The notes: generated by a model from the sequence alone, not told the origin. Counted from the first letter of the stretch, positions 28,910 to 40,342 are shown. The stretch: 64,000 bases of DNA from Bedellia somnulentella (GCA_963576735.1 OY755188.1:3472001-3536000), one strand, 5' to 3'. Program-made: numbers and translations.

Positions 28910-28985
28910 ATGCCGTCGTGTGTGATGAGATTTTGCACAAACTAAAGTAGAAAAACTACTAAAATGATGAGATTACTTATCATTC
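28910..28985 (+). pseudogene. THAP zinc-finger first-exon relic
   Basis: ATG at 28,910 encodes MPSCVMRFCTN, then an in-frame TAA, then SRKTTK. One base shifted, the sequence reads DEITYHS, directly before a consensus splice donor (GTAAGT at 28,986). This is the expected start of a THAP domain (M-x2-C-x4-C...YH-S-FP) with an intron after the conserved aromatic. One stop and one frameshift make it non-functional. It is similar in layout to the relic at 11,533-11,613, so both may derive from one family of THAP-bearing DNA transposons. Confidence 0.45.
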
Positions 28986-29779
28986 GTAAGTATTAAAAAT
29001 TAAAACGTTTTAATTATAATTTATAATAAATCGTGCGTATAGGTCTTAATTATTCTTTGTCAAACGGTCGTCTTAGTGTCATATTTCACGACGGTACAGA
29101 GGAAATATATTTATCTCTTTTTAGCGCTTGCTTTAAGATGTGCTATCTCGCTTACATTTCAAATGTATTTCTTGGTGTGTTGTTTGGATATATTTCGAGT
29201 GGTGTGCGTTCATCTGCCGCAATCGGTGCCACTCGTAAGCGCCGATTTCCTCGTAAATGACCTATCTAACGTTTTTTAATCTATGCAAAAGACTTTATAA
29301 ATCGTTTGAATATTGACGGAGAATTACGTACAAAAAAAATAGGATAGGTTATTTGAAAATTATTTGAGGCACTGTTTCGTACCTCTATGGTTTTCATTTC
29401 AATATCAGCTTGTTTTTCTTCAAATACTAACAGCGTGTAAACAACGCTGACGGCAACTATAGAACTATTGGTCGCGTGTATTATGCCATCCAGTTTTGTT
29501 TCGCCGCTAGCTGCACAATAAACCCTTGTTTTTTATTAAACCTCTAAGCAAATATGCCTCCCTATTCATTCATATGACACTACGGCTTTAGTCCAATGAT
29601 GAACTAACAGAAAAAATATAATCGTAGATTCATCACATTTATATAATACAAAACAAAATACACATACATTTAACTGGAATAACTAACAACATATCAACAT
29701 AAAATCTTCAAACAATTATACAGACATATTATACACAGATCAAGTTAGCCCCAAACTAAGTTAAACTTGTATTATGGGA
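28986..29779. other. No further feature recognised
   Basis: May include the remaining body of the THAP-bearing element (GC content is higher at 29,150-29,260), but no domain is readable. Confidence 0.3.
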
Positions 29780-29952
29780 TACCAACTCGACGGTATATTT
29801 GATATTATACAATGCACATATAAATAACATTCAAGACTAAGAAAAAACATTTATGCTCACCACATAAATGTTGCCCTCAGCGGGGATCAAACCCGCAACC
29901 TCTGGACCGGGAAGCTAGTCACCTATCCACTCGACCATGGATGTCATCGAAA
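29780..29952 (-). mobile_element. Family E tRNA-derived SINE
   Basis: On the minus strand it reads GACATCCATGGTCGAGTGGA (A box of Ser/Leu type) then GCGGGTTTGATCCCCGCTG (B box), followed by a body that contains ATGAGCATAAATG. The same head and body occur at 36,878. Confidence 0.65.
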
Positions 29953-30692
29953 AGAGAAATGAAATTATTTAACAAAGTAAAAGTTTTATTACAGTAATGA
30001 AATAATAATCTCTAAAAAAATAATAATAATTTGAAATAATTTCATTTATATGAAAATCAATGATTATTTAGAAATATTGAAACTACCAATTGGCTCTACA
30101 TATATCTTACTAAATTTAAGAGTCAATACAATTGGACTATAGGAAAATTAAGTTATCAGAAAAAGAAAAACATATTTTAATCGCGATGCAGAAGTGATAG
30201 AAAAAAAATAATTAGGATGCATACAAATCCTTATTATTTATATTAGATATTATTCAGTAACACGATACAAAAATATGCGTAACAGTCTCAAAACAAATTA
30301 TTACCCATCATCCAAGAATTTAATAAATAGAATAGTAAATTTTCAATTAATAAACTTTATATAGGTTTAGTTTTAAATACGGACATACTGTGTTCTGTCT
30401 TAATTTTCAGAGGGTAATTAATTAACAGTTTGTTTACTTGGAATCTCGGAAAAAGCTTTGCAATGAGGAGACTCAAGCTAGGCCGTTCTATATCTAGATC
30501 ATGTTGCCTTGAATGTAGCTGTATTTTATGTTGTAAGAAATATTTAATTTAAGCACATTTTTAACGGATATAGAAAACGTAGTATCTTTAGATAAAAAGG
30601 AAGTTAAGATAAAAAAATTACTGTTTCAAATGCTTACTACACGAAATCCAAGGTGGAACTCTCACCATTATTCTTCTTGCACTTTTACATAC
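29953..30692. other. No feature recognised
   Basis: Very AT-rich; no repeat shared with the rest of the window and no protein-like frame. Confidence 0.4.
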
Positions 30693-30940
30693 ATACATAC
30701 ATACATACTCACGGCTATAAATTCCTAGATGGGGTAGCCAGAGCTAAGGAATCAGAAATTCTTCAGCCACTTTTGGAAGTTATGTGGGGAAAAGATGGTA
30801 AAATAAGGGTTGTTGGTGATGGGTCTCCAACCGCATCGCCCAAAAATCCCTTTAAAGCCCCAATACCGTTAGTCGCTTCTTACGTACACCCGCTGGAAGA
30901 ATTGGGGTAGTGCTATTCTAAGCCGACACTACACAGCACT
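30693..30940 (-). mobile_element. Family A retroposon, full length
   Basis: ATAC tail, then ACTCACGGCTATAAATTCC to GCCGACACTACACAGC. Confidence 0.85.
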
Positions 30941-31219
30941 TTTATGTAAAATAAAGACACTATTAATATTATGATCATAACTACCACCCAAAACATAATC
31001 CTTCATCGTAGCCTAGAATCAATGAATGGAAAGTAAACCATCGTTAGCTGGTTAATATCTTTGTTATCTCGCAAACTATGTGATGTAAGGCATCCAGACT
31101 TCTAATCTAACTATGCGATGAATTTGATTCATCCCCTCAGTTAAACCCTTAGTCTATATGTACTCGTTACAAATTTGCAGAATCGGTTAAATTAATTAGT
31201 AAATAAATAACATATATCA

Positions 31220-31467
31220 ATATACTCACGGCCATAATTCCCAGAAAAGGGTAGCCAGACCTTCAGAGCCTTTATTTCAGGAGTTTCCTGAGCCATATTT
31301 GGAAGTCGGTAGGGGACAAGATGGTAGAAATAAAGTATGGTTGGTGCAGAGACTCCAACCACATCGCTTAAAAACCATAAAAAAAGGCCAATCCGTAGTC
31401 GCTTTTTACGACTTTGACTTTTTTAGTGGAAAGCAGTTATAACATTCTAAGCCAAGGCTACATGGGA
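31220..31467 (-). mobile_element. Family A retroposon, diverged
   Basis: ACTCACGGCCATAATTCCC to TTCTAAGCCAAGGCTACATG. Confidence 0.75.
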
Positions 31468-31945
31468 AAGTGAAGATAACTAAACAGGTTCTAATTCATT
31501 TCTTTCTTATTTTTTTTTAATTATTTATTAAATACCGCTTGAATATTTAGGTACGTTATTTTTAGATCATTAAATAATTTGCTTATATTATATACCGTAT
31601 CCCGAAAACCAAACTTTATAACTATTAAAAAGGATATAGGTATATAATAATACTGCCTACCCCAATAGAAACAAAAGTCATGAATATATATCTGCATACA
31701 TACGAAAACCAATTCAATCAATAAACACGGGGTCATAATAATGCATAGCGAAGTCAAACTTTCACGCGGATAACTTTGCAAAGCACAAACATCTAGGAAA
31801 GTTAATACAGCTTTTACAAATATCATTCATATTGATAGTTTTCACTGATCGAGGTTCATTGATTACATTGCATAAAGTTGTATGTATGTGTTATGTACTC
31901 ATTGAAGTCATTTTGATTAACAATCAAATTAGCGCTATTATTATA
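31468..31945. other. No feature recognised
   Basis: AT-rich; the open frame at 31,521-31,826 (minus) shows no similarity I recognise. Confidence 0.35.
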
Positions 31946-32110
31946 TTAGAATAGCACTACCCCATTTCAACCCACGGGTGTAGAAAGAGGAAACTAATGG
32001 TATGGCGCTTTTTAAGTGACGTTTGGGCGATATGGTTGGAGACCCGTCGACATCAATTATTCATTTTCGCCATCTTGCCATATTTTCTCATCATCTTGAG
32101 AAGTGTCGGT
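31946..32110 (+). mobile_element. Family A fragment
   Basis: TTAGAATAGCACTACCCCAT to GGTTGGAGACCCGTCGAC, then degenerates. Confidence 0.65.
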
Positions 32111-32259
32111 GATTTGTCGAGACCTTTGAGAGCTGAATGGGATCAGTAAATATATATATCAGTCTTAACAGCTAAATACAAACACTTAGAAATTACTGTA
32201 TAGACTAAAATATAACAACAAGACACCTAAATGTAAATAAAAAAACATACACATAAATA

Positions 32260-32491
32260 TACACTACCCCATTTCTTCCGGTGGGTGTACGTAAGAGGCA
32301 ACTAACGGTATGGGGCTATTAAGGGATTTTTGGGCGATGCTGTTGGAGACCCATCACCAATAACCTTTATTTTTACTATCTTTTCCCCACTCAAATTTCC
32401 AAAAGTGGCTGAGGAATTTCTAATTCTTTAGCTCTGGCTACCCCTTCCTGGGATTTATAGCCGTGAGTATATATATATATGTATGTATATA
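32260..32491 (+). mobile_element. Family A retroposon, 5'-truncated, tail interrupted by a MITE
   Basis: From ACACTACCCCATTTCTTCCG to GCCGTGAGTATATATATA. The ATGT-type tail continues on the far side of the MITE (33,206-33,217). Confidence 0.8.
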
Positions 32492-33205
32492 CAGGGTGAT
32501 TACGGGGTCGTGGAGCAAGAAAGAAGCATTTAACTTACTTTCTCCTAAGCATCACGATAGGTTAGGACTAACTGTACACCAGCGACTTATTTAAGTTTAC
32601 AAAAAAAAACTGCGACTATTCGAGATCACGGTCACCCTACTATTTCCCAAGATTTTTTTTGTCAAGTGCATGGACTTAACAATCGTTGCAGTAGTTGCGA
32701 TTGATATGACGATATTGATAGACAGATAAGGATTTTCTTCGATGCCTACTGCAATGGTACGTACCTACGTCTAGTTGGTATTGGCAAATTGGGATGTCGC
32801 TGATGAAACATCTCACTTGCTCTGGTAGTGTTGTGTGTTTGATATTGATAGTAAAACATTACCATATCTGATCGCTCGATATTAGAAAATGGGTACGGCG
32901 CGGCGGTGGCTTAATTAATTTATTTTATTTTAAATCTTTGTTTCGTTATTATTTATTGCTATCGTTTATTGACTTTGACGTGTTGTCACACTATTACTCA
33001 TAAATTATTAAGTATTCTAACAAAGAGTTTGTTTTCTAAAAAGGTGTAATATAAAAAAGTAGGGTGACCACGCATTTGAGTAAGTAAATAAAAATAAGTA
33101 AATAACGAATCATCTTTGTTTCAATTAAAATAAATACAGGTAGCTTCGCAATCATTTACTGAGTTAGAAAAAAATGGTTGGGATCACGACCCCAAAATCA
33201 CCCTG
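32492..33205. mobile_element. 714-bp MITE with ~23-bp inverted repeats and TA duplication
   Basis: Left end CAGGGTGATTACGGGGTCGT and right end (reverse complement) CAGGGTGATTTTGGGGTCGT differ at two positions. TA flanks both sides (32,490-32,491 and 33,206-33,207), as for Tc1/mariner-type insertion. No transposase frame; the inside includes a GC-rich GGCGCGGCGGTGGC stretch. It sits in the tail of an A retroposon. Confidence 0.8.
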
Positions 33206-33217
33206 TATATGTATGGA

Positions 33218-34285
33218 AAGACCAAAGATATACTGGTCAGTACACCCTGCTGTGTTCCAACTTATAATTTGTATCTATGCTTAACTCGAAAAACACACAA
33301 CAAAATTAACATACCGCGATGTAGATATATGAGCGAGACGCTGCTATGTGCGAGTGAGTCCGCTGTAGTGTGCGCTCTAACATGACTCCCACATATGTAA
33401 TACTATAACAGACAAGCAGCAAATTAATAGCACTGATTTTCTGTCATACCACAACAAAAGACGTCTTAAGGGCCTCCCCGCATTTTGCAGCTATTGCGCT
33501 CACTCTTACGTCAAATTTACTGAGAGTGACAGGGACGGAAAGACGCGCGAGCAGGATAAATGTAGTTTATTTAGTTTTATTGAATAACCATAATGTTTAA
33601 ATGAAAAGTTAAACATCAAAGTTACAGATCTTAAAGCTACGCGTAAATAGACATATAATGAGTTCACATGTATGTTATGCCAGTGGAGCCAATACGGTTT
33701 TTATGAAAACAAAGCATGTTCCAATTCAAATTTTTTCATCATATTTTTCAACAAATTATTAAAATGTTAAACATCGAATTTTAACACCATGAACTAATCA
33801 CCAACATATGTTTTATTCATGTCATATCAATATCATCAAATCAGACTTTATAGAATTTCCAAACAATCAATATCAACCTATTTTTCCGGGGATGCCCTTA
33901 AGTTAAAATCTAATTAAGTTCCCTGCATCTTATTCTCTGTCATGTCTACGCCAATGTTGGACATATTATTTGATATTATTTATTTGGTACGTCTATCACC
34001 GCTCAGGGACTTTTCGAATTGACTTTGTCAAATATAATAGTGGGTCTGATATCCTTGAAAGAGTTTCGGCAAATATTCAAATGCGACCCATCTCACCCTA
34101 TACCCGTTCAATTTAATTTAGAATATTGACTCGTGTCAATATTCGCTGGACCTTTATTATTCAATTTAGTTTTGTTTACTCAAATATTAAAGTGAATGTA
34201 AGCCTTGTTGTACTCGTACTTAAACTATACATTTAGGCATGTATTATATTCCTCTATTTAACTGTAACACTATTTTGTCGAGTGC
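33218..34285. other. No feature recognised
   Basis: Moderately AT-rich; GCGCTCACTC and GACGCGCGAGCAG patches near 33,490-33,560. No open frame with protein similarity. Confidence 0.4.
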
Positions 34286-34461
34286 CAGCTCTTTTGGAAG
34301 TTGATTGGGGAAAAGATGGTAATAATAAATGTTTTTGGTGACGGGTCTCCAACCACATCGCCCAAAAATCACTTAATAAGCCCCTATACCCTTAGTCGCC
34401 TCTTACGATCACCCACGGGTAGAAATGGGGTAGTGTTATTCTAAGCCGACACTACACGGCT
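34286..34461 (-). mobile_element. Family A1 retroposon, lacking its 3' end
   Basis: TTTTGGAAGTTGATTGGGGA to GCCGACACTACACGGC, with A1 markers (GACGGGTCTCCAACCACATC, ATCACCCACGGGTAG). Confidence 0.8.
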
Positions 34462-34465
34462 ACGA

Positions 34466-34632
34466 GACGAGATGATTAGTTTAAGGGTATGGGGCTTTTT
34501 AGGTAGTTTTTGGGCAATGCGGTTTGCACCTACGATACTTTATTTCTACCATATTGTCCCCTATCAACTACCAAATGCGACTGAAGAGTTTCTAGCTCCA
34601 AAGCTCGGGCTAACCCTTTTTGGAATTTATGG
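34466..34632 (+). mobile_element. Family A fragment, diverged
   Basis: Follows A from TTTAAGGGTATGGGGC to CTTTTTGGAATTTATGG. Confidence 0.55.
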
Positions 34633-34635
34633 ACA

Positions 34636-34888
34636 TACATACATACAAACATATACTCACGGCTATAAATCGCTAAAAGGGGTAGCCAGAGCTAAGGAAT
34701 TTAAAAATTCCTCAGCCTGTTTTGGAAAATGCGTGGGGAAAAGATGGTAAAGTAAAGGTTGTTGGTGATGGGTCGCCAACCGCATCGCCCAAAAATCCCT
34801 TAAAAAGCCCCAAAACCGTTAGTCGCCTCTTATATACACCCACCGGAAGAAATGGGGTAGTGCTATTCTAAGCCGACACTACACAGCA
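34636..34888 (-). mobile_element. Family A2 retroposon, full length
   Basis: ATAC tail, ACTCACGGCTATAAATCGC, to GCCGACACTACACAGC. Confidence 0.85.
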
Positions 34889-34921
34889 AACAGCCTACAG
34901 TTATATATATGTCCATACATA

Positions 34922-35038
34922 ACATAACATATAAACATAAACGTTCACGCCGAATATCCCCGAAGGGGTTGGCAGAGGTACTAATACTTCTGAACATCAC
35001 GTGACTTTGTCACCTGGTGTTCAGAGTACCCACGTTTT
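34922..35038 (-). mobile_element. Family B SINE, 3' part
   Basis: Tail, then TTCACGCCGAATATCCCCGA and GGGGTTGGCAGAGG (the 3' module), to CAGAGTACCCACGTTTT. Confidence 0.8.
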
Positions 35039-35236
35039 GGTGTAATAAATCAGAGTTTCGAAGCTTTTAAAGTTATTTTTGGGTGATGTGGATGGAGACT
35101 CAGATTGAAACAACCAATCTTTTCCCCAGTTAATTTCCAATAGTAGTTAAAGATTTGTAGATTTTAAAACTTTGCCTACAGCTTTTTGATATATCAAGTC
35201 GTTAATATATAAGCTAGATTAGAAATTATTATATAA
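35039..35236 (+). repeat. Left copy of a ~198-bp duplication (itself diverged A sequence)
   Basis: GGTGTAATAAATCAGAGTTT to ATTATATAA recurs at 35,524-35,720 with scattered differences. The A2 copy at 35,237 lies between the two. Confidence 0.7.
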
Positions 35237-35486
35237 GCTGTGTAGTGTCGGCTTAGAATAGCACTACCCCGTTTCTACCGATGGGTGTACGTAAGAGGCG
35301 ACTAACGGTATTGGGGGCTTTTAAGGGATTTTTGGGCGATGCGGTTAAAGAACCATCACTAACAACCTTTATTTTACCATCTTTTCCCCACAAAACTTTC
35401 CAAAAGTGGCTGAAGAATTTCTAATTCCTTAGCTCTGGCTACCCCGTTTAGGGATTTATAGCCGTGAGTATATGTATGTATGTACA
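35237..35486 (+). mobile_element. Family A2 retroposon, full length
   Basis: GCTGTGTAGTGTCGGCTTAG to GCCGTGAGTATATGTATG. Confidence 0.85.
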
Positions 35487-35523
35487 GTAGGCAAAGAATA
35501 GCGCTAACCTTTTACGTTCAGCG

Positions 35524-35720
35524 GGTGTAATATATCAGAGTTTCGAAGCTTTTAAAGTTATTTTTGGGTGATGTGGATGGATACTAAGATTTAAACAACC
35601 AATCTTTTCCCCAGTAAACTTCCAATAGTGGTTGAGGATTTGTTGATTTCGAACTTTGCCTACATCTTTTTGATATCTCAAATCGTTAATATATAAGCTA
35701 GAGAAGAAATAATTATATAA
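35524..35720 (+). repeat. Right copy of the ~198-bp duplication
   Basis: Partner of 35,039-35,236. Preceded by 37 nt (35,487-35,523) absent from the left copy. Confidence 0.7.
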
Positions 35721-35905
35721 GCTGTGCAGTGTCTACTTAGAATAGTATTAAGTATTTTCTTTCCACAGATATCTTACAAGGCCTATGCGGGTAAGCAATT
35801 GATTGGTATGTGGCTTCATTTAATATCAACATAAAAATGTTGCAAAATATTTTTCATATCTGAAGCTCTGGCAACTCGGTTTTGGGATTTATATGTATAT
35901 ATGTT
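35721..35905 (+). mobile_element. Diverged family A sequence
   Basis: GCTGTGCAGTGTCTACTTAG at the start and GAAGCTCTGGCAACTCGG...GGGATTTATATGTATA at the end, with a non-matching middle. Confidence 0.5.
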
Positions 35906-36076
35906 GGTGTATATAAACATATACGGTCATAAAGTCTATTAAAAATTTACACGTCATTTGGCAGAACAAGTAAAGAGATGATATATTTTATGAAATGAAC
36001 ATCATTTGTTACGCTTGTTCTTGTGAATAAACCTTTTTTTTTATTATTTCAGCTCGAAATAGTTTCCGAAATAGTT

Positions 36077-36315
36077 GCCGTGTAGTGTCGGCTTAGAATA
36101 ACACTACCCCATTTCTACCCGTGGGTGATCGTAAGAGGCGACTAAGGGTCTAGGGGCTTTTTAAGTGATTTTTGGGCGATGCGGATGGAGACCCGTTTTT
36201 TATTTATTATTACCATCTTTTCCCCCAGCAACTTCCAAAAGTGGCTGAGGAATTTCTCATTCCAAAGCTCTGGCTACCCCGTAAGGTATTTATAGCCGTG
36301 AGTATATGTATGTAT
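36077..36315 (+). mobile_element. Family A1 retroposon with 9-bp TSD
   Basis: GCCGTGTAGTGTCGGCTTAG to GCCGTGAGTATATGTATG. GAAATAGTT flanks it at 36,068-36,076 and 36,316-36,324. Confidence 0.85.
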
Positions 36316-36324
36316 GAAATAGTT

Positions 36325-36877
36325 TCCATAATACTCCACGAGTACGAACTAATTCATGGAATTCACGGTACGGAGAAAAATCATCTTTCCAGGTACATGG
36401 AATACGAGTATTAATATAAATCAAAGCTGAAACAACCGAATTTAACTAAATGTGCATGGATTATTACCGATTATTACTTTTATATATCCGTGTATATTTT
36501 AAATTTCTGCATATTTTTTAAATTTCAAGACTGTTTTTTTACCTAAAATCAAGTGATGGAGCAGGAGTTATATAAGCTGGATGTGACGAAATGTTGTAAG
36601 ATAATTTCTGCTGTTTTTTCTGCACCTTTGTAAACTGATCACTTATTGTCAACATCATTTTGTGAAATAAACCTCCTTTTTTAATAACATTTACCCATAA
36701 ATTCCCAAGGTTATCGCACAAGACCATAAGTGTATTTGAGCAATTTAAATGATTGTTGGTATATATGGCTACAGACCCACCACCACAAGTCCTTTATATT
36801 GCCATCTCCAAAATCTATGGAAGACCTCACAAAACTTTATAAGTTGAAAAATTAAGAGTTGATGCTTAAATACGGCG
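36325..36877. other. No feature recognised
   Basis: AT-rich; the minus frame at 36,539-36,727 has no similarity I recognise. Confidence 0.35.
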
Positions 36878-37030
36878 ACGTCCATGGCCGAGTGGATAGG
36901 TGACTAGCTTCTCGGTACGGAAGTTGCGGGTTTGATCCCTGCTGAGAGCAACATTCATGTGATGAGCATAAATGATCATTTCTAAGTCTTGGATGTTCTT
37001 TATATGTGTATAATATAATATTAAATATTT
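36878..37030 (+). mobile_element. Family E tRNA-derived SINE
   Basis: CGTCCATGGCCGAGTGGATA (A box) and GCGGGTTTGATCCCTGCTG (B box) start the element, followed by AACATTCATGTGATGAGCAT. Matches 29,780-29,952 on the other strand. Confidence 0.7.
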
Positions 37031-37042
37031 CTTTAAATAAGG

Positions 37043-37390
37043 CAACCGTGATAGCTCAATGGGTAGAACACCACTTATCGTGCAAACAACTAGTGTTCAA
37101 AACCCGAGTCGAGCCTACACCAATTTGTCTTTTCTAAAGACTTATATGTGGTTAATTTATCATGGCTGTCAACGGTGAGGGAAAACATCTTGAGGAAACC
37201 CACATGGCTGAGTTGTACTTAGTCATGTGACAGTGTATTCCTACAAAAACGGCGATAGGTGCCCCCTATCACGTGAGTACACTGTCCATGCAAAAGGTGG
37301 GTACTCTGAACACCGGGTGAAAAAGTCACTTGATGTTTAGAAGTATTAGCACCTCTGCCAACCCCTTTGGGGATGTACAGCGTGATTGTT
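37043..37390 (+). mobile_element. Family B SINE, near full length
   Basis: Head GCAACCGTGATAGCTCAATG with GTGTTCAAAACCCG, full body, and 3' module CTGCCAACCCCTTTGGGGAT then CAGCGTGATTG. It directly follows the E SINE. Confidence 0.85.
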
Positions 37391-37858
37391 TAATTTATGT
37401 TTTGTTTATGTTTAAATAAGTATCCTATAATACGGTTACATACTGTATATCCGAAACTTTTAAACCCGAATATTATTTTACCGAAAACTATTCGCTTTTT
37501 TTTTAATTGCCATAATATTGTTTCATCGAAATTTCATATACCATATTCTTACATTCCAGATTATCGTTTGGTTTTTGTTTTTGTTTACTATCATTTTGAT
37601 TAACCACTAGAACGGATTTCCGAAGAATCGAAAACCAGATATACCTTAATTCCGCAATATTGCTTTTCCGAATAATCACTATTCCAAAAAATCATTTTCC
37701 ATATATTTGAATTACAGATATACTGAATGATACCTACTACTATGAATAATTTTGCAGGCATATTTAAGTAAGTAGTATACCCCGTTTAGTAGTATACCAT
37801 GCATCAGACATTTAGGTGCTCGCTCCGCTGCGCTACGCTCGCTCGTTTTATACATAAT

Positions 37859-37878
37859 CTAACCTAACCTAACCTAAC
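37859..37878 (-). repeat. Four units of the insect telomere repeat TTAGG
   Basis: The plus strand reads CTAAC four times without error. Confidence 0.9.
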
Positions 37879-37908
37879 TGAATGTAACTTAACTTTTTTT
37901 TGTCTGCA

Positions 37909-37959
37909 GGGGGCTTTCGCCCCCCGACCCCCCCAAGCAGGGGGGCTCCGCCCCCCTGC
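37909..37959. repeat. Two adjacent GC-rich hairpins
   Basis: GGGGGC-TTTC-GCCCCC at 37,909-37,924 and GCAGGGGGGC-TCC-GCCCCCCTGC at 37,937-37,959, an extreme GC island in AT-rich DNA. Confidence 0.9.
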
Positions 37960-38359
37960 ACCCCCCCTACATGCAACCAAGCATGCAAACAAGCAAGCAA
38001 GTATACATACAAACAGGCATGCATCCGCGTTCTATTGATAAAATTTTTCTAACATAAAAATATCTGGTAAAAGAGATTTACGATATGTAAGACTATAGAT
38101 AAAGTTACTTCGGTCTTTTAAACCTTTGGAATAACGAGATTATAGTAAAAGATATAGTTGGTAAAAGCAAAAAATTCATTTTAATAATCTGGTTTTAGTT
38201 TTTCTGGGAAGTGATACTTCTAGAAAATGTATTTATGTACTAATGAAGTTGTGGAAAATAAAGCATCTGTGATACGTAAATTATGTGAACAGTTTTCTGA
38301 ATAGTGAATTTCGGATTTGAGATATTCGAATTTTCGAAATGTTACCCTATAATACAAGT

Positions 38360-39140
38360 CTTACTTAGTTTATGTTTTACGTTTTTAGATTCAAATTCTG
38401 AGCTCTAGCATAACACCTAAATATTAAATAAATAAAATATTTTTTTTTTTCAAAGTGAAAAGATTAATCTTTTTTGTTGAACATCAAATTTCTACTTAAT
38501 ATTAAGTTTACTTCGGATTCTGAAAGTGTTTTGTTGAGAGAAGAACCCGTGGAAACTTAACAACACATATATTTTTTACGCCCATAACAATTTTGGTGTT
38601 AACCCGGAAACATCCTGCACAGAGCCTTGATGACACCAAGACATTTTATCATTAATGTAATCATTAACATTTTAAAAAGTTTTCGAACTAAGATTTCTTT
38701 TAACTACTGATTTGTATTTGGTTACTGGAACTTGAATTGATATTCGATCCTTTGTAAAACATGGATTTCCTAACGTCATTGTCTCACACCGTTCACCTTG
38801 GTAAATAAATTACATACGAGTATCAGAAACTTTCAAATTATAATTGTGAATATACGTACTTGTAAATGAGTAGGTAGGTTGCAAATTTTTATCTTCCGTA
38901 TTTAGAATACCATTGAACCGTTACATAATTGATTATCTGGTAGATATTTTTTGTTCATTGAGTGTTCGCACGAAAACGTTGTAGCGCCCTTTTTACTGGT
39001 TTAGTATTTTGCACGTATTTTGTGTTAGTCGACTAAAATAAAATTTGGAACAGTTAGGTCGGAATTTAAATAAGAATAACAATTACAAACACAATTTTCG
39101 TGCTCTATATCCCTGAAGGGGAGGCAAAGGTACTAATAAA
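38360..39140. other. No feature recognised
   Basis: AT-rich, no repeat shared with the window and no protein-like frame. May be unique sequence. Confidence 0.4.
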
Positions 39141-39144
39141 TATA

Positions 39145-39270
39145 TACATATACTCACACCGTTAGTTACCATTGCAGTAGGTATAGACTATCGATCGCCA
39201 CTTTGTACGATCCTTGCCAACCTCTTTAGCTTCGTTCACATCCATCATTTTTTTCATACATGCTCTTTAA
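39145..39270 (-). mobile_element. LINE F 3'-end fragment
   Basis: Minus strand: GAACGAAGCTAAAGAGG, GATCGTACAAAGTGGCGATC and ...GTAACTAACGGTGTGAGTAT with a short tail, matching 45,305-45,450. Confidence 0.65.
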
Positions 39271-39329
39271 TTCTTCATATGCCATATTTTTTTATTAATA
39301 TTTGAAGCATAACACCTGGTTTACATACA

Positions 39330-39546
39330 TACGTTCATATATTCACGGCCATAAATTCCAAAAAGGGTAGCCAGAGCTTAAGAGCTAGAAACTCCTCAGC
39401 CAAAAATGGTAGAAATAAAATATCATTGGTGATGGGTCTCCAACCACATCGCCCCAAAACTACTTAAAAACCCGATACCCCTAGTCGCCTCTTACGACAC
39501 CCGTGGGTAGAAAGGGGCAGTGACATTTTAAACCGGCGCTAGACGG
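39330..39546 (-). mobile_element. Family A retroposon, internally shortened
   Basis: TATTCACGGCCATAAATTCC to ACCGGCGCTAGACGGC, missing ~20 bp at the GAAGTTGAGTGGGG region. Confidence 0.75.
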
Positions 39547-39872
39547 CATAAATAATATGAATAAATAAATTGTGTCTACTCAATGTTCAACCGTATTACC
39601 GTTTTGTTGAATGATACCAAACTAATCACGTTGCGGTTAAAATCCAATTAACTGAGGTTTTGTTATTTCATACCACTAATTATACGTACAGCATTATTTT
39701 TTTTGTAAGTGGAACATTACTATATAATGTTTTGTCTTATGTAAAACAGACAATATTTTAAAATTCATCCGCAGTAGAACAAGTTGGTAATACGTTTCAA
39801 ATCCAGCTAAGATTTAACTAAAGGTTTTTCGTTATTTTCAAAATCTTAACTTCATTATATATACAAAGTTGT

Positions 39873-39925
39873 AGTGCCGTGTAGTGTCGGATTAGAATAT
39901 CACTAGGTACCCCCTTTCTTCTTGT
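39873..39925 (+). mobile_element. Family A 5' fragment
   Basis: GCCGTGTAGTGTCGGATTAG then TATCACTAGGTACCCCC. Confidence 0.55.
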
Positions 39926-40342
39926 ATTAGGAATATATAAGAGTTATCTCCAATTAGCAGTCTAATTGTCTTAGTAAGAAATGAAATGCATGGTCATGAG
40001 ACAAGATTACATGATAATTCAAATAATAAAAGTTTGTTTGAATCCCCAGAATTTTCTTCTATTCTAACCTTTTTTCAACCATGGTTTTTTCTTAATACCT
40101 CACAACATTACGCCTTAACGTGGCGTAAATCGTGACATTTCGCATCTCGATATTAATAAAAACCTGTGTTTCGTGCATACTAAACGTGTTTTCTCCACAG
40201 CACACACAGAATAGCACAGTTCATCCGTTACTAAGTCAACACACGTAGGAACACATCGGACGAAGTCACGATCACTATTTGGGTCGATGACAATCCTATC
40301 GTATCGAAATACCCTGACAGCCTATTGTTCTATGATTATTAT
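39926..40342. other. No feature recognised
   Basis: No protein-like frame and no shared repeat. Confidence 0.35.

Larger units (their letters stand above)
37434..38346. mobile_element. 0.9-kb Mutator-like non-autonomous element with 9-bp TSD
   Basis: CTATAATAC flanks it at 37,425-37,433 and 38,347-38,355. The ends GGTTACAT and (reverse complement) GGTAACAT form a short inverted repeat, and TCCGAA/TTCGAA motifs recur near both ends. A 9-bp duplication suits the Mutator superfamily, but the inverted repeat is short. The core holds a telomere-like run and GC-rich hairpins. Confidence 0.5.

Noticed and set aside
29033..29260. Host gene exon
   Set aside because: The open frame has no ATG-supported domain, and the surrounding sequence contains a broken THAP relic.
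29880..29950. tRNA-Ser or tRNA-Leu gene on the minus strand
   Set aside because: The same head and a shared non-tRNA body occur at 36,878, so it is a SINE.
37859..37878. Chromosome end
   Set aside because: Only four TTAGG units inside a TSD-bounded block, with SINEs on both sides.
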